NCBI RefSeq assembly: GCF_014202315.1 | Contig: NZ_JACHGN010000037.1 | Coordinates: forward strand, 1 to 64,000 | DNA length: 64,000 bases | Direction: 5' to 3' | DNA from: Thermocatellispora tengchongensis | GTDB lineage: Bacteria > Actinomycetota > Actinomycetes > Streptosporangiales > Streptosporangiaceae | In this document: positions 17,771 to 27,280 of the stretch, one piece after another | Layout: every line of letters begins with the position of its first letter | How positions within the stretch are numbered: position 1 is the stretch's first letter | Notes under the pieces: generated by a model | What the model was told of the DNA's origin: nothing | The model's database searches: none | The model's input: only the letters and a program-made list of their open reading frames with translations | Translations under genes and position numbers: made by a program

Positions 17771-17797
17771 CCGGGATAGCCGGGATAGCCGGGATAA
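17771..17797. repeat. Three tandem 9-bp repeats CCGGGATAG
   Basis: CCGGGATAG occurs twice exactly and once as CCGGGATAA (17771-17797), in the 237-bp stretch between the kinase-cellulase gene start and the decayed monooxygenase. It could be a binding array in the kinase gene's upstream region or neutral sequence. Nothing else is recognised in 17675-17911. Confidence 0.7.
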
Positions 17798-17911
17798 TCG
17801 TCTTGATGGAATTCACGACCGGCCGCACGCGGCGTGGACACCCGGCCTGCCGCCGCCGGGGAGGGCTGTTTCCATCACTTGATTGACAGCTTCCCGGGGC
17901 TCTCGCCGGCG

Positions 17912-18339
17912 CCGCGGTGGCCGACCGGTTCGCCGCGGGCCGGGTCTTCCTGGCCGGCGACGCCGCCCACGTCATGCCCCTGCGGGAGCGTACGGCGCCG
18001 ACACCGGCATCCAGGACGCCGCCGACCTCGCGTGGAAACTCGCCAACGTCCTGCGCGGCCGGGCGGGCCCGGCCCTGCTCGACACCTACGACGCCGAACG
18101 GCGGCCCATCGCCCGGCTGACCGTGGACCAGGCGCCGGCCACGGGCCGCGAGTGGTTCGGCGCCGAGCTGCCGCCGCAGGCCGGAGCGGTCGAGCTCCTC
18201 CGGCCTTCGGCGTCACCGGCACCGGCGCGGTGCTGATCCGCGGTTCATCGCCTGGCGCGCCGGGGGAACGGCCGGTCCCCGCGCCGCCGCGGTTCTCGGC
18301 CGCGCCTGCCGGCACCTGCTCGGCACCGGTCCGGGCTGA
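17912..18339 (+). pseudogene. FAD-dependent aromatic monooxygenase remnant
   Basis: Only the C-terminal part of a PheA/TfdB-type (p-hydroxybenzoate hydroxylase fold) monooxygenase is left, broken over three frames. Frame A gives ADRFAAGRVFLAGDAAHVMP (from 17912), the FAD-ribityl GD motif. A one-base loss in a C run near 17982-17985 shifts to a second frame reading AGAYGADTGIQDAADLAWK and then LLDTYDAERRPIARLTVDQA. A further shift near 18205 gives FGVTGTGAVLIR, and another near 18240 gives RFIAWRAGG to the original stop at 18337-18339. The 5' two thirds, including the N-terminal GxGxxG, are absent. Sequencing error could explain one shift but not the missing N-terminus. Confidence 0.8.
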
Positions 18340-18383
18340 GCCGCCGTTTCACCGTGCGGGACGCGCCGGAGCGCCGCCCGCGC

Positions 18384-19739
<1,356 letters not shown>

Positions 19740-19923
19740 TCACTGGTCAAAGTCCTCTCACTTTACGGGCCGGCCCGTTGTGAGGAGAACGCGCCTCCCG
19801 CCCCCGCCGCAGGCCCCGGGCGGTCGCCCCCGCCCAGGTCGGACGCGTGGAGCGTCGGACGCATGGCGAGCCGGAGCGCGCCCGGCGGGAGGGGGAGGCC
19901 CTGGACCGATGACGAAATCGGGC

Positions 19924-19943
19924 TATCATCGCCATATGGCGAT
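19924..19943 (+). promoter_or_regulatory. Perfect 16-bp palindromic operator over metal-sensor start codon
   Basis: ATCGCCATATGGCGAT (19928-19943) is a perfect palindrome that includes the ATG at 19936. TATCAT (19924-19929) fits a -10 box that would place the transcript start at the ATG, giving a leaderless mRNA. Binding of the encoded ArsR/SmtB repressor here would block RNA polymerase directly. Confidence 0.7.
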
Positions 19944-20334
19944 TAATCCTGAAGGTGGCAGGTGTGTCAGCGCGGACATCGCCGCGGGCATCTCCCCGGC
20001 CGCGGCGCTGTTCCACTCCCTCGCCGACGAGACCCGGCTGCGCATCGTGCAGCGGCTGGCGCGCGGCGAGGCACGGGTGGTGGACCTGACCACCCAGCTC
20101 GGGCTGGCGCAGTCCACGGTGTCGAAGCATCTGGCCTGCCTGCGTGACTGCGGTCTGATCGACTACCGGGCCGAGGGCCGCCAGTCCTTCTACAGCCTGA
20201 CCCGGCCCGAGCTGATGGACCTCCTGTCGTCGGCCGAGCAACTGCTGGCCGCCACCGGTCACGCCGTGACGCTGTGCGTGCGGCCAGGTGACGGGTTCCA
20301 GCTCGGCGAGGAGATGGCAGGGGAGGCGCTGTGA
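19936..20334 (+). CDS. CmtR-like ArsR/SmtB metal-sensing repressor
   Basis: A 132-residue winged-helix repressor from ATG 19936. The core FHSLADETRLRIVQRLARGEARVVDLTTQLGLAQSTVSKHLACLRDCGLIDYRAEGRQSFYSL has the ArsR fold; its recognition helix carries the Cys-Leu-Arg-x-Cys-Gly signature that in Mycobacterium CmtR supplies two Cd/Pb ligands. A third Cys in VTLCVRP lies where CmtR has its C-terminal ligand. A cadmium/lead-type sensor is therefore predicted. The stop overlaps the start of a cation diffusion facilitator gene (TGATG), forming a sensor-exporter operon. The palindrome across its start codon argues for autorepression. An upstream in-frame start at 19780 was rejected because no family sequence lies there. 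Confidence 0.85.
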   Translation: MAINPEGGRCVSADIAAGISPAAALFHSLADETRLRIVQRLARGEARVVDLTTQLGLAQSTVSKHLACLRDCGLIDYRAEGRQSFYSLTRPELMDLLSSAEQLLAATGHAVTLCVRPGDGFQLGEEMAGEAL

Positions 20335-21044
20335 TGACCACGCTGAACGTGCTGCCTCCGCCCGCCCGGCGCGCGGTGCTGCGCCGGCGCATCCGGCTGC
20401 TGGTCGCGGCGACCATCACCTACAACGTGATCGAAGCCGTGGTCGCCATCACCGCCGGTGCCATGGCCTCCTCGGCGGCGCTGATCGGCTTCGGCCTGGA
20501 CTCCGTCGTCGAGGTCGCCTCCGCCGCCGCGGTGGCCTGGCAGTTCTCCGCCGCCGACCACGAACGCCGCGAGAAGACCGCACTGCGCGTCATCGCGATC
20601 TCGTTCTTCGCGCTGGCCGCCTACGTGACCTTCGACGCCGTACGCGCCCTGTCCGGCGTCGGCGAGGCCGAGCACTCCACCCCCGGACTGATCCTGGCCG
20701 CCCTGTCGCTGGTGATCATGCCGTTCCTGTCGTACGCCCAGCGCCGCACCGGACGCGAGCTCGGATCGGTGAGCGCGGTGGCCGACTCCAAGCAGACCCT
20801 GCTGTGCACCTACCTGTCGGCCGTGCTGCTCGTGGGCCTGGCGCTCAACAGCCTGTTCGGCTGGTCCTGGGCCGACCCGGTCGCCGCCCTGGTCATCGCC
20901 GCCGTCGCGGTGAAGGAAGGCCGGGAGGCGTGGCGCGGCGACGCCTGCTGCGCCGTCAACCCGCTGGCCGCGGCCTCCGGCGCGGCCCCCGCCGCGTCCT
21001 GCGGCGACGCCTGCTGCGCGACCGGCCGGAAGGACGCGCCGTGA
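20334..21044 (+). CDS. Cation diffusion facilitator metal exporter
   Basis: A 236-residue inner-membrane protein. ATG 20334 is chosen because GGGGAGG lies 7 bases upstream (GTG 20331 would be only 4 bases away). Membrane helices: LLVAATITYNVIEAVVAI; ASSAALIGFGLDSVVEVASAAAV (with the Asp of the transport site); VIAISFFALAAYVTF; LILAALSLVIMPFLSYA; LLCTYLSAVLLVGLALN; WADPVAALVIAAVAV. This is the short CDF branch common in actinomycetes. The cytoplasmic tail is Cys-rich (GDACCAV and CGDACCATG), likely a soft-metal binding site. With the CmtR-like sensor it would export Cd, Pb or Zn. Confidence 0.88.
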   Translation: MTTLNVLPPPARRAVLRRRIRLLVAATITYNVIEAVVAITAGAMASSAALIGFGLDSVVEVASAAAVAWQFSAADHERREKTALRVIAISFFALAAYVTFDAVRALSGVGEAEHSTPGLILAALSLVIMPFLSYAQRRTGRELGSVSAVADSKQTLLCTYLSAVLLVGLALNSLFGWSWADPVAALVIAAVAVKEGREAWRGDACCAVNPLAAASGAAPAASCGDACCATGRKDAP

Positions 21045-21085
21045 GCCGCGCGCTGCGCCGCCACCGGAGGAGGTCGTGAGCCGGG

Positions 21086-21490
21086 CTACGGGATGAGATC
21101 GATCTCGACTTCGCGCAGCCTGGTGAGCGGGAACGGGTTGGAGGTGACCACGGGCAGCGAGCGCCGATGCGCCGCGTGGACCACGGAGGCCGCGGTCAGG
21201 GCCTCGGCGGCGAAGGGGCCGGCCGTGTGCAGCACCTCGGCGACCCCGGGGGCGTTCCCCGGGGTGAGGGCGTCCACCACGGAGATGTCCATGGCCAGCA
21301 ACGCCTCCAGCACGGGCACGTCCTTGCCGGGAATCTGGGCGAGCGCCGTGGCGAGCGCCGGCGCCGTGGTGACCACGGGCACGATGTAGCCGGCATGGCC
21401 GGCGCGGGACCAGATGACGGCGTCGACGTACGGGGAGGTGCGGCGGGCCCAGGCGATGAGAGCGGTGCTGTCCAGCACCCTTCCGATCAC
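21086..21490 (-). CDS. PIN-domain toxin-like protein
   Basis: A 134-residue protein starting at GTG 21490 with MIGRVLDSTALIAWARR, the first strand of a PIN ribonuclease with Asp7. The C-terminal half (AAEALTAASVVHAAHRRSLPVVTSNPFPL) has the PIN helix-strand ending. The acidic residue normally found as Asp in ADALLAA is Glu here, and the middle Glu is not obvious, so metal binding and RNase activity are uncertain. Its GTG overlaps the stop of the small upstream gene (GTGA), the usual VapBC order and coupling. A VapC-like toxin, or a degenerate PIN protein, is the best description. Confidence 0.65.
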   Translation of the reverse strand: MIGRVLDSTALIAWARRTSPYVDAVIWSRAGHAGYIVPVVTTAPALATALAQIPGKDVPVLEALLAMDISVVDALTPGNAPGVAEVLHTAGPFAAEALTAASVVHAAHRRSLPVVTSNPFPLTRLREVEIDLIP

Positions 21491-21669
21491 GCGGCGTGGG
21501 GACGGGTGCGCTCGAACTCGGCGTCGCGTTCGGCGGCGAGCCGGAGCGCGTCGGCCGGGGGCTCGCCGCCCATGATCTCGCGGAGCGTGGCGAGCACCGA
21601 GGCGCGTACCTCTTCGGGGTAGTCGCGGCGTTCCTCATCCGGCCGCTGGGTCGCGTGATCGGGGGTCAT
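21487..21669 (-). CDS. Small antitoxin-position protein
   Basis: A 60-residue, highly charged protein (MTPDHATQRPDEERRDYPEE at the start, ending ERTRPHAA) encoded immediately before and overlapping the PIN gene. It lacks a recognisable AbrB, MetJ/Arc or Phd signature; the middle (VRASVLATLREIMGGEPPADALRLAAERDAEFER) looks helical. The position, size and overlap fit an antitoxin that masks the PIN protein, but this rests on context alone. ATG 21669 is preferred to upstream starts because the sequence before it is low-complexity and lies in the leader of the divergent MFS gene. Confidence 0.5.
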   Translation of the reverse strand: MTPDHATQRPDEERRDYPEEVRASVLATLREIMGGEPPADALRLAAERDAEFERTRPHAA

Positions 21670-21821
21670 GCGGTCAGGATACCCGGCGGCCCGCGGCCCT
21701 CTCCAGCGAATGGACCGACGAGGGCCAGGTCCTGCGGGGCGAACAGGACCGCGACGAGGGGGGCACGCATCCGTCGAGTGCGGATCGACATCGCATCGAA
21801 AGCAGCCCGCGGCATCGTGAC

Positions 21822-21876
21822 GCCGGAACCTCGCGAGGCGCACGCGGCCGGGTTCCGGCATCCCACGCGCCTCGCG
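21822..21876 (+). promoter_or_regulatory. Interleaved inverted repeats in MFS leader
   Basis: GCCGGAACC (21822-21830) pairs with GGTTCCGGC (21851-21859). CGCGAGGCGC (21832-21841) pairs with GCGCCTCGCG (21867-21876). The order left1-left2-right1-right2 means the two stems cannot nest: in RNA they would form a pseudoknot or compete, as in attenuators and riboswitches; in DNA they could be overlapping operators. They lie 29-83 bases before the exporter start. The rest of 21670-21904 shows nothing recognisable. Confidence 0.55.
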
Positions 21877-21904
21877 TCACCTCTGCCGAGCGAAGGAGTC
21901 GCGC

Positions 21905-23500
21905 ATGTCGCCGAAGCCGGAGTCCGTACCCCGGCCGCGGGCGGGCGCCCGGGAGTGGATCGGTCTCGCCGTTCTGACGATGCCGGTGCTTCTCCTGTCG
22001 ATCGACCTGACCGCCCTGCACCTCGCCCTGCCGCACCTGGCCGCGGATCTCGCCCCGAGCAGCACCCAGCAGCTCTGGATCCTCGACATCTACGGCTTCA
22101 TGACGGCGGGTCTCCTGATCACCATGGGCACGCTGGGCGATCGCATCGGGCGGCGCAGGCTGCTGCTGGCCGGAGCGGTCGCCTTCGGGGCGGCCTCGGT
22201 GGCCGCCGCCTACTCCACCAGTGCCGAGATGCTGATCGTGACGCGGGCCCTGCTGGGCGTGGGCGGCGCCACCTTGATGCCGTCCACCCTGGCGCTGATC
22301 AGCAACATGTTCCACGACGCCCGGCAGCGCGGGCTCGCCATCGGCGTGTGGGGGAGCTGCTTCGCCGTCGGTGGCGCGATCGGGCCGGTGGTGAGCGGGC
22401 TGATGCTCGAATGGTTCTGGTGGGGTTCGGTGTTCCTGCTGAACGTCCCCGTCATGGCGGTGTTGCTGGTCGCCGGGCCGTTCCTGCTGCCCGAGTTCCG
22501 CGATCGGAGGGCGGGCCGCCTGGACGTCCTGAGCGTACTGCTGTCGCTGGCCGCGATCTTGCCGCTCGTCTACGCGCTGAAGACGGGCACGAGGGACGGC
22601 TGGCAGCCGTCGGTCGCCGGTGCGCTGCTCGCCGGCACGGCCTGCGGCGTGCTGTTCGCCCGGCGGCAGCGCCGCCTGCCCCATCCTCTGATGGATCTGG
22701 CGCTGTTCAGGCACCGGGTCTTCGGGGTGGGCCTGGGCAGCACTCTGTCGGGGCAGCTCGTGCAGGCCGCCTTCATCCTGCTGTTCGCCCAGTACCTGCA
22801 GCTTGCGCAGGGGCTCTCGCCCCTCCAGGCCGGACTGTGGATGATGCCGTTCGCGGCGGTCAACGTGGTCGGCTCGATGGGGGCGCCGCTCCTCGCCGCC
22901 AGGATCGGGCCGGGACGCACCATCGCCCTCGGACTGGTGGTCATGGCGATCGGCTTGTCGCTGTTCGTCCGGGCACAGGACACACTCGAAACCGGGCTCG
23001 CGCCGGCCGTGACAGGCGCGATGCTCATCTCGATCGGCGTGGGGCCGCTGCTCGTCCTCGTGCTCGACCTGATCATCGGGGTGGCGCCGAAGGAGAAGAG
23101 CGGCTCGGCGTCGTCCTTGTCGGAGACCTTCTCCGAGGTCGGCATGGCGCTGGGCGTCGCCACCGGGGGCGCGCTGGCCGGCGCGGTCTACCGGTCGGCC
23201 GTCGCGGACGACCTGCCGGGCGGCACGCCGGAGCCGGTCGCTGAGGCGGCGCGCGACAGCCTCGCCCGGGCGATGGCCGCGGTGGAGCGCCTGCCCGCCG
23301 GCCAGGCGCAGGAGGTACTGCAGGCGGCCAGGGAGGCGTTCGGGACGGGGCTCACCGTCGCCGGATGCGCCGGCATCGTCATCGTGCTCGTGCTGGCGGT
23401 CCTCGCCTGGGTGTTCCTCGGCCCCCGCTCCGCTCCCGGCCGGGCCGACGCCGAAGCCCGTTGTGAGGACCGGTGCGTGGAGGGCTCCACGGTGTCATGA
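21905..23500 (+). CDS. MFS drug exporter, DHA2 (14-helix) family
   Basis: A 531-residue inner-membrane proton antiporter of the EmrB/SmvA/LfrA type. The N-terminal half shows REWIGLAVLTMPVLLLSIDLTALHLALPHLA with the conserved Asp of motif D1, then MTAGLLITMGTLGDRIGRRRLLLAG (motif A, GDRIGRRR). The motif C helix WGSCFAVGGAIGPVVSG follows. About fourteen hydrophobic segments can be counted, with a long periplasmic segment before the last helix (residues about 430-495), as in SmvA. It probably exports cationic or aromatic drugs. GAAGGAG precedes ATG 21905. Its stop overlaps the stop of the convergent AfsR-like gene: the six bases TCATGA serve both. Confidence 0.93.
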   Translation: MSPKPESVPRPRAGAREWIGLAVLTMPVLLLSIDLTALHLALPHLAADLAPSSTQQLWILDIYGFMTAGLLITMGTLGDRIGRRRLLLAGAVAFGAASVAAAYSTSAEMLIVTRALLGVGGATLMPSTLALISNMFHDARQRGLAIGVWGSCFAVGGAIGPVVSGLMLEWFWWGSVFLLNVPVMAVLLVAGPFLLPEFRDRRAGRLDVLSVLLSLAAILPLVYALKTGTRDGWQPSVAGALLAGTACGVLFARRQRRLPHPLMDLALFRHRVFGVGLGSTLSGQLVQAAFILLFAQYLQLAQGLSPLQAGLWMMPFAAVNVVGSMGAPLLAARIGPGRTIALGLVVMAIGLSLFVRAQDTLETGLAPAVTGAMLISIGVGPLLVLVLDLIIGVAPKEKSGSASSLSETFSEVGMALGVATGGALAGAVYRSAVADDLPGGTPEPVAEAARDSLARAMAAVERLPAGQAQEVLQAAREAFGTGLTVAGCAGIVIVLVLAVLAWVFLGPRSAPGRADAEARCEDRCVEGSTVS

Positions 23501-26500
23501 CCCCGGCGGCCGGACCTCCGGGAGCGCGTCCGCGCCTTCTGCGCGACCGCGGCCGAACTCCTCGTCGAAGGCGGCGGCGCCGATCGCGGCCCTGACGGTG
23601 GCGGTGACGCGATCGACGTCACCGCGCTCGGCCGGGGGCAGAGGAGCTCCGGCCGCCTCACGCGCGCCGGCCGCCGCACCCAGAAGCCGGGCGGCTTCCC
23701 GGTGGCGCCCGGTCAGGGCGCGGGCACCGGCGAGCCCCTCCAATGCCAGCGCCACCGCGCGGGGATCGCCGGTACGGCGGGCCGCTGCCAACCCCTTCAG
23801 GTGCCATCGGCCCGCGGCCTGGCGGTCGCCGCGCAGTTCGGCGGCGAACCCGAGCTCGGCGCAGATCAGCGCCAGGCCGGGCTGCCAGTCGACCTGTCGG
23901 CACCACTCGATCCACGGGCGCAGGTGGTGCTCGGCCGCCTCCGGGCGGCCCTGGCGCCTGGCGCTGAGCGCGAGGCCGAGGTCGGCGAACAGCTCGGCGG
24001 GCTTGTCGCCCTGCTCCACGGCGGCACGGCGAGCCCTCCGGTGCAGCTCGTCCGCCTGACGGTGGTGCCCGGTGAGCATCGCGACGCGTCCCATCCTGGA
24101 GATGATCCCCGGGACGGCGACCGACAGCCCGAGCTCCTCGGCCAGGCCCAGGCTGTCCTCGTTCAGGCGCCTGGCGCGCTCGTAGTCACCGGTGACCTCG
24201 GCGAGCACGGTGAGCGATTCCATGGCGTACAACCGGCCCCAGTGGTCGCCCAGCTCGCCGAACATCGCCAGGCTCTGCTCGCCGTGACGGCCCAGAGCCG
24301 CCAGGTCGCCCCGGCCGATCGCCTGGGAGGCACGCGTGGCGAGCGCCGCGGCGAGTCCCCAGGTGTCGGCCCGGTCCCGGAACCCGGCCAGGGCGCGCTC
24401 GACCAGATCCTCGCTCGCCTCCTGGTCACCCCCGCCGAACAACGCGTAACCGAGAAACCACTGGGCGCGGGCGAGACCGTGCGGGTCGTCGATCGTCTCG
24501 AACCGCCGCAGCACGTCCTGGCACTGCGCGACCGGGTCGCCGGCGATGCCGCTCAGCACCATCACACCGCTCTGCCAGGCCGCGACGCGGGCCCTGAGGC
24601 CAGGGGGCGCGCCGTCCGCGACGGCCCGTACGCACCCCAGGGACCGCAGGGCCTCGCCCCAGCGTCCGCGCAGGAACCAGTGCCAGGCGAGCGCGTCGGC
24701 GAGGCGCAGTGCCACCTCGGCGTGCCCGCCCCGGACGGCGCCGTCCAGGGCGAGCCGCAGGTTGGTGGCCTCCTCGTCCAGGCGGCGCGCCCAGTGGGCC
24801 TGGCCGGGGCCGCGCAGCCTGCACGCGGCGTGTTCGGCCAGCTCCAGGTAGTGCAGCGCGTGGAGGCGCCGTCGATCGGCCAGTTCCCCGGCCTCCCGCA
24901 GCCGCATGAGGCCGTAGTCGGCGACCGACTCCAGCAGCCGGTACCGGACGTTCCCGCTCTCCTGGTGCACGGCCACCACCAGCGACCGGTCCACCAGCCG
25001 CGCCACCAAGCCCGCCACGTCCTCGCCGGGCAGGTCCGGCCCGGCGCAGACCGCCTCGGCGGCCTCCAGCGTGAACCCCTCGCCGAAGACCGCGAGCCGG
25101 GACAGCAGCGCCCGCTCCGCCGTGTCGAGCAGGTTCCAGCTCCAGTCGATCACGGCCTGGAGGGTCCGCTGCCGCGGGGGTGCTCCCCGCCGTCCCCAGC
25201 CGAGCAGGCGGAACCGGTCATCCAGCCGGGCGAGCACGCCGCGCACCCCGAAGGCCCGCACCCGGGTCGCGGCCAGTTCGAGCGCCAGCGGGACTCCGTC
25301 GAGCCGCCGGCAGAGCGTGGCGACGTCGCCGGCGTTGCCCTCGTCCACGGTGAACCCCGGGACGGCCGCCGCCGCGCGCTGCGCGAAGAGCCGTGCGGCG
25401 GCGTACGTCATGACCCTCTCCGGAGCGGCGCCGGCCCCGGCGTCCGGCACGTCGAGCGGGGGGACGGGCCAGACGACCTCTCCGGCGTGTCCGAGCGGCT
25501 CCCGGCTGGTCGCGAGCACGCGCACGTCCGGTGCGCCTCGCAGCACCTCTCCCACGAGCTCGGCCGTCTGCTCCACGACGTGCTCGCAGTTGTCCAGAAG
25601 CAGCAGCATCTGGCGCCCGCGCAGCGCCGTGACCAGCCGCTCGACCCCGTCGCGCCGGAGCGCGGAGCGGCCCACCGGGGCCGGCGCCACGTCGTCGCGC
25701 AGGTTGAGGGCGGCCGCGACCGCCTCGGCGGGCGGGAACTCGGCGCCGGCCTCGGCGGCCCGGTGGCCCGCCAGCTCGACCATCCACACGCCGTCGCGAT
25801 AGGAGCCCACCAGTCGCCGTGCCGTCTCCACGGCGAGCCGTGTCTTGCCCACGCCTCCGGAGCCGGTGAGGGTGACGAGTCTGGCCTTCCCCACCAACTC
25901 GCCGATCGCGGCCACGGCGTCGTCTCTGCCGATCAACTCGGTCACCGGCGCCGGCAGGTTGGTCGCGGGCACCGCCGCTCCCGCCGCGACACGCACCGGC
26001 GGGCCGGCGCGCTGCTCCAGTATCTCCTGGTGGAGTGCGACGAGCTCGGGAGCGGGATCGACACCGAGCTGCTCGCGGAGATGCCGGCGCAGCTCGTGGA
26101 AGCCGGCCAGGGCCTCGCTCTGCCGTCCCATGGCGTACAGGGCGCGCATGTGCGCGGCGCGCAGCCGCTCCCGCGTGGGATGCCGGGCCACCAGCTCGGC
26201 CAGGTCGCCGAGGGCCTGGCCGTGTTCGCCGGCCTCCAGGCGGGCCTCCGCCAGATCCTCCAGAGCCAGCAGCCGCTCCTCCTCCAGGCGGGCGATCTCC
26301 GCCCGCGCGAACCCGTCCTCGGCGAAATCGGCGTAGGCCGGGCCGCGCCACAACGTCAGAGCCTCGCCCAGCAGCCGCGTCCGGGCACGCGGGTCCGCGG
26401 TCTCACGGGCCCGGCCGACCTTGTCGTGGAAGACGCAGGCGTCGATCGCCCGATCGGCCGGCCGCAGCAGGTATCCGGGCGGGCGCGACTCCACCAGCTC

Positions 26501-26746
26501 GCGGGCGCCGGGCTCCGCGCCCTCCAGGGCGCGTCTCAACTGCCAGACCTTGCGGTGCAACGCCGGTATGGGCCGGTCCGGCGGGTCGTCCCCCCAGATG
26601 TGCTCGGCCAGGCGGCCGGCCGACACCGGACGCCCCCGGTTCGCGAGCAGGACGGCGAGCAGGGTTCGGACCTTGGCCTCGGGCACGTGGACGGGCGTGC
26701 CCCCATCGGTGTGCACCACGACCGGACCGAGAACCCCGAACAACAC
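23495..26746 (-). CDS. AfsR/SARP-type regulator with NB-ARC ATPase and TPR-like repeats
   Basis: A 1083-residue regulator. Residues 1-95 are the OmpR-like DNA-binding domain (VRTLLAVLLANRGRPVSAGRLAEHIWGDD ... LHRKVWQLRRALEG ... GYLL), followed by the bacterial transcriptional activation domain (about 95-240; ending HLREQLGVDPAPELVALHQEIL). An NB-ARC/STAND ATPase follows: Walker A GSGGVGKTRLAVE near residue 300, Walker B LLLLDNCEHV, and RLDGVPLALELAATR (GLPL-like motif). Residues 650-1080 are helical TPR-like repeats. AfsR-type proteins integrate signals and activate secondary metabolism. It starts at GTG 26746 with no good ribosome site. It may control the convergent exporter; a link to the PKS 16 kb away is only possible. 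Confidence 0.92.
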   Translation of the reverse strand: MLFGVLGPVVVHTDGGTPVHVPEAKVRTLLAVLLANRGRPVSAGRLAEHIWGDDPPDRPIPALHRKVWQLRRALEGAEPGARELVESRPPGYLLRPADRAIDACVFHDKVGRARETADPRARTRLLGEALTLWRGPAYADFAEDGFARAEIARLEEERLLALEDLAEARLEAGEHGQALGDLAELVARHPTRERLRAAHMRALYAMGRQSEALAGFHELRRHLREQLGVDPAPELVALHQEILEQRAGPPVRVAAGAAVPATNLPAPVTELIGRDDAVAAIGELVGKARLVTLTGSGGVGKTRLAVETARRLVGSYRDGVWMVELAGHRAAEAGAEFPPAEAVAAALNLRDDVAPAPVGRSALRRDGVERLVTALRGRQMLLLLDNCEHVVEQTAELVGEVLRGAPDVRVLATSREPLGHAGEVVWPVPPLDVPDAGAGAAPERVMTYAAARLFAQRAAAAVPGFTVDEGNAGDVATLCRRLDGVPLALELAATRVRAFGVRGVLARLDDRFRLLGWGRRGAPPRQRTLQAVIDWSWNLLDTAERALLSRLAVFGEGFTLEAAEAVCAGPDLPGEDVAGLVARLVDRSLVVAVHQESGNVRYRLLESVADYGLMRLREAGELADRRRLHALHYLELAEHAACRLRGPGQAHWARRLDEEATNLRLALDGAVRGGHAEVALRLADALAWHWFLRGRWGEALRSLGCVRAVADGAPPGLRARVAAWQSGVMVLSGIAGDPVAQCQDVLRRFETIDDPHGLARAQWFLGYALFGGGDQEASEDLVERALAGFRDRADTWGLAAALATRASQAIGRGDLAALGRHGEQSLAMFGELGDHWGRLYAMESLTVLAEVTGDYERARRLNEDSLGLAEELGLSVAVPGIISRMGRVAMLTGHHRQADELHRRARRAAVEQGDKPAELFADLGLALSARRQGRPEAAEHHLRPWIEWCRQVDWQPGLALICAELGFAAELRGDRQAAGRWHLKGLAAARRTGDPRAVALALEGLAGARALTGRHREAARLLGAAAGAREAAGAPLPPAERGDVDRVTATVRAAIGAAAFDEEFGRGRAEGADALPEVRPPGS

Positions 26747-26956
26747 ATGATCAGCGTATCCGGCCGTGCCTCGGCTTCCGGGCGGCCCGGCGGCCTGGCG
26801 GTCCGGGACGACGGGGCCGGCGGCGGGTGCCGACGCCGGAGCGGCACGTCAACGGCGCCGCCGGCCGGCGGCGTTGGGCACCGGATTTCGCGCGGCTTCC
26901 CCTCCCGCCGTGATGGCATTGATCCTAAACTCGCCACGACGAGGGGAGCGGTGACT

Positions 26957-27280
26957 ATGTCGCGCGTGGTGAGGTACAGCGTCGGCCCCGACACGACGGT
27001 CCAGTTCGAGATCGAGCCGCTCGCGGGCTACCAGCCGGCTGGGGCGGCAGAGGTCGTCGGCGAGATCAAGACGGCGGTGGAGCCCGCGGTGCGGGCCGCC
27101 CAGGTCGTACTGGAGAAGGTGCGCGACATCGGGCCGAAGCAGGTCGAGGTCAAGTTCGGGATCAAGGTCAGCGGGACCGCGAACTGGCTCGTCGCCAAGG
27201 CCGCCACCGAGGGCAACTTCGAGATCACCCTCACGTGGGAGCCCGGCGCCGCCGGCGAGGCCGGGCCTCCTGTGGCATGA
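26957..27280 (+). CDS. TRYPCO1-like (trypsin-co-occurring, CU044_2847 family) protein
   Basis: A 107-residue protein from ATG 26957 (GAGGGGAGCGG upstream). Landmarks: MSRVVRYSVGPDTTVQFEIE, then EIKTAVEPAVRAAQVVLEKVRDIGPKQVEVKFGIKV with TANWLVAKAATEGNFEITLTW at the end; this is the small alpha/beta domain found repeatedly beside trypsin-like proteases of bacterial conflict systems. Its stop overlaps the start of the protease-STAND-WD40 gene (ATGA), so the two products are made together. The likely role is a partner, substrate or inhibitor of the protease domain; no experiment is implied. The preceding gap 26747-26956 between this gene and the divergent AfsR-like gene shows no strong motif. Confidence 0.8.
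   Translation: MSRVVRYSVGPDTTVQFEIEPLAGYQPAGAAEVVGEIKTAVEPAVRAAQVVLEKVRDIGPKQVEVKFGIKVSGTANWLVAKAATEGNFEITLTWEPGAAGEAGPPVA

Noticed and set aside
23702-26956. Long plus-strand frame opposite the AfsR-like gene
   Set aside because: Antisense shadow. Only its last 107 codons, from ATG 26957, form a recognisable protein with a ribosome site.
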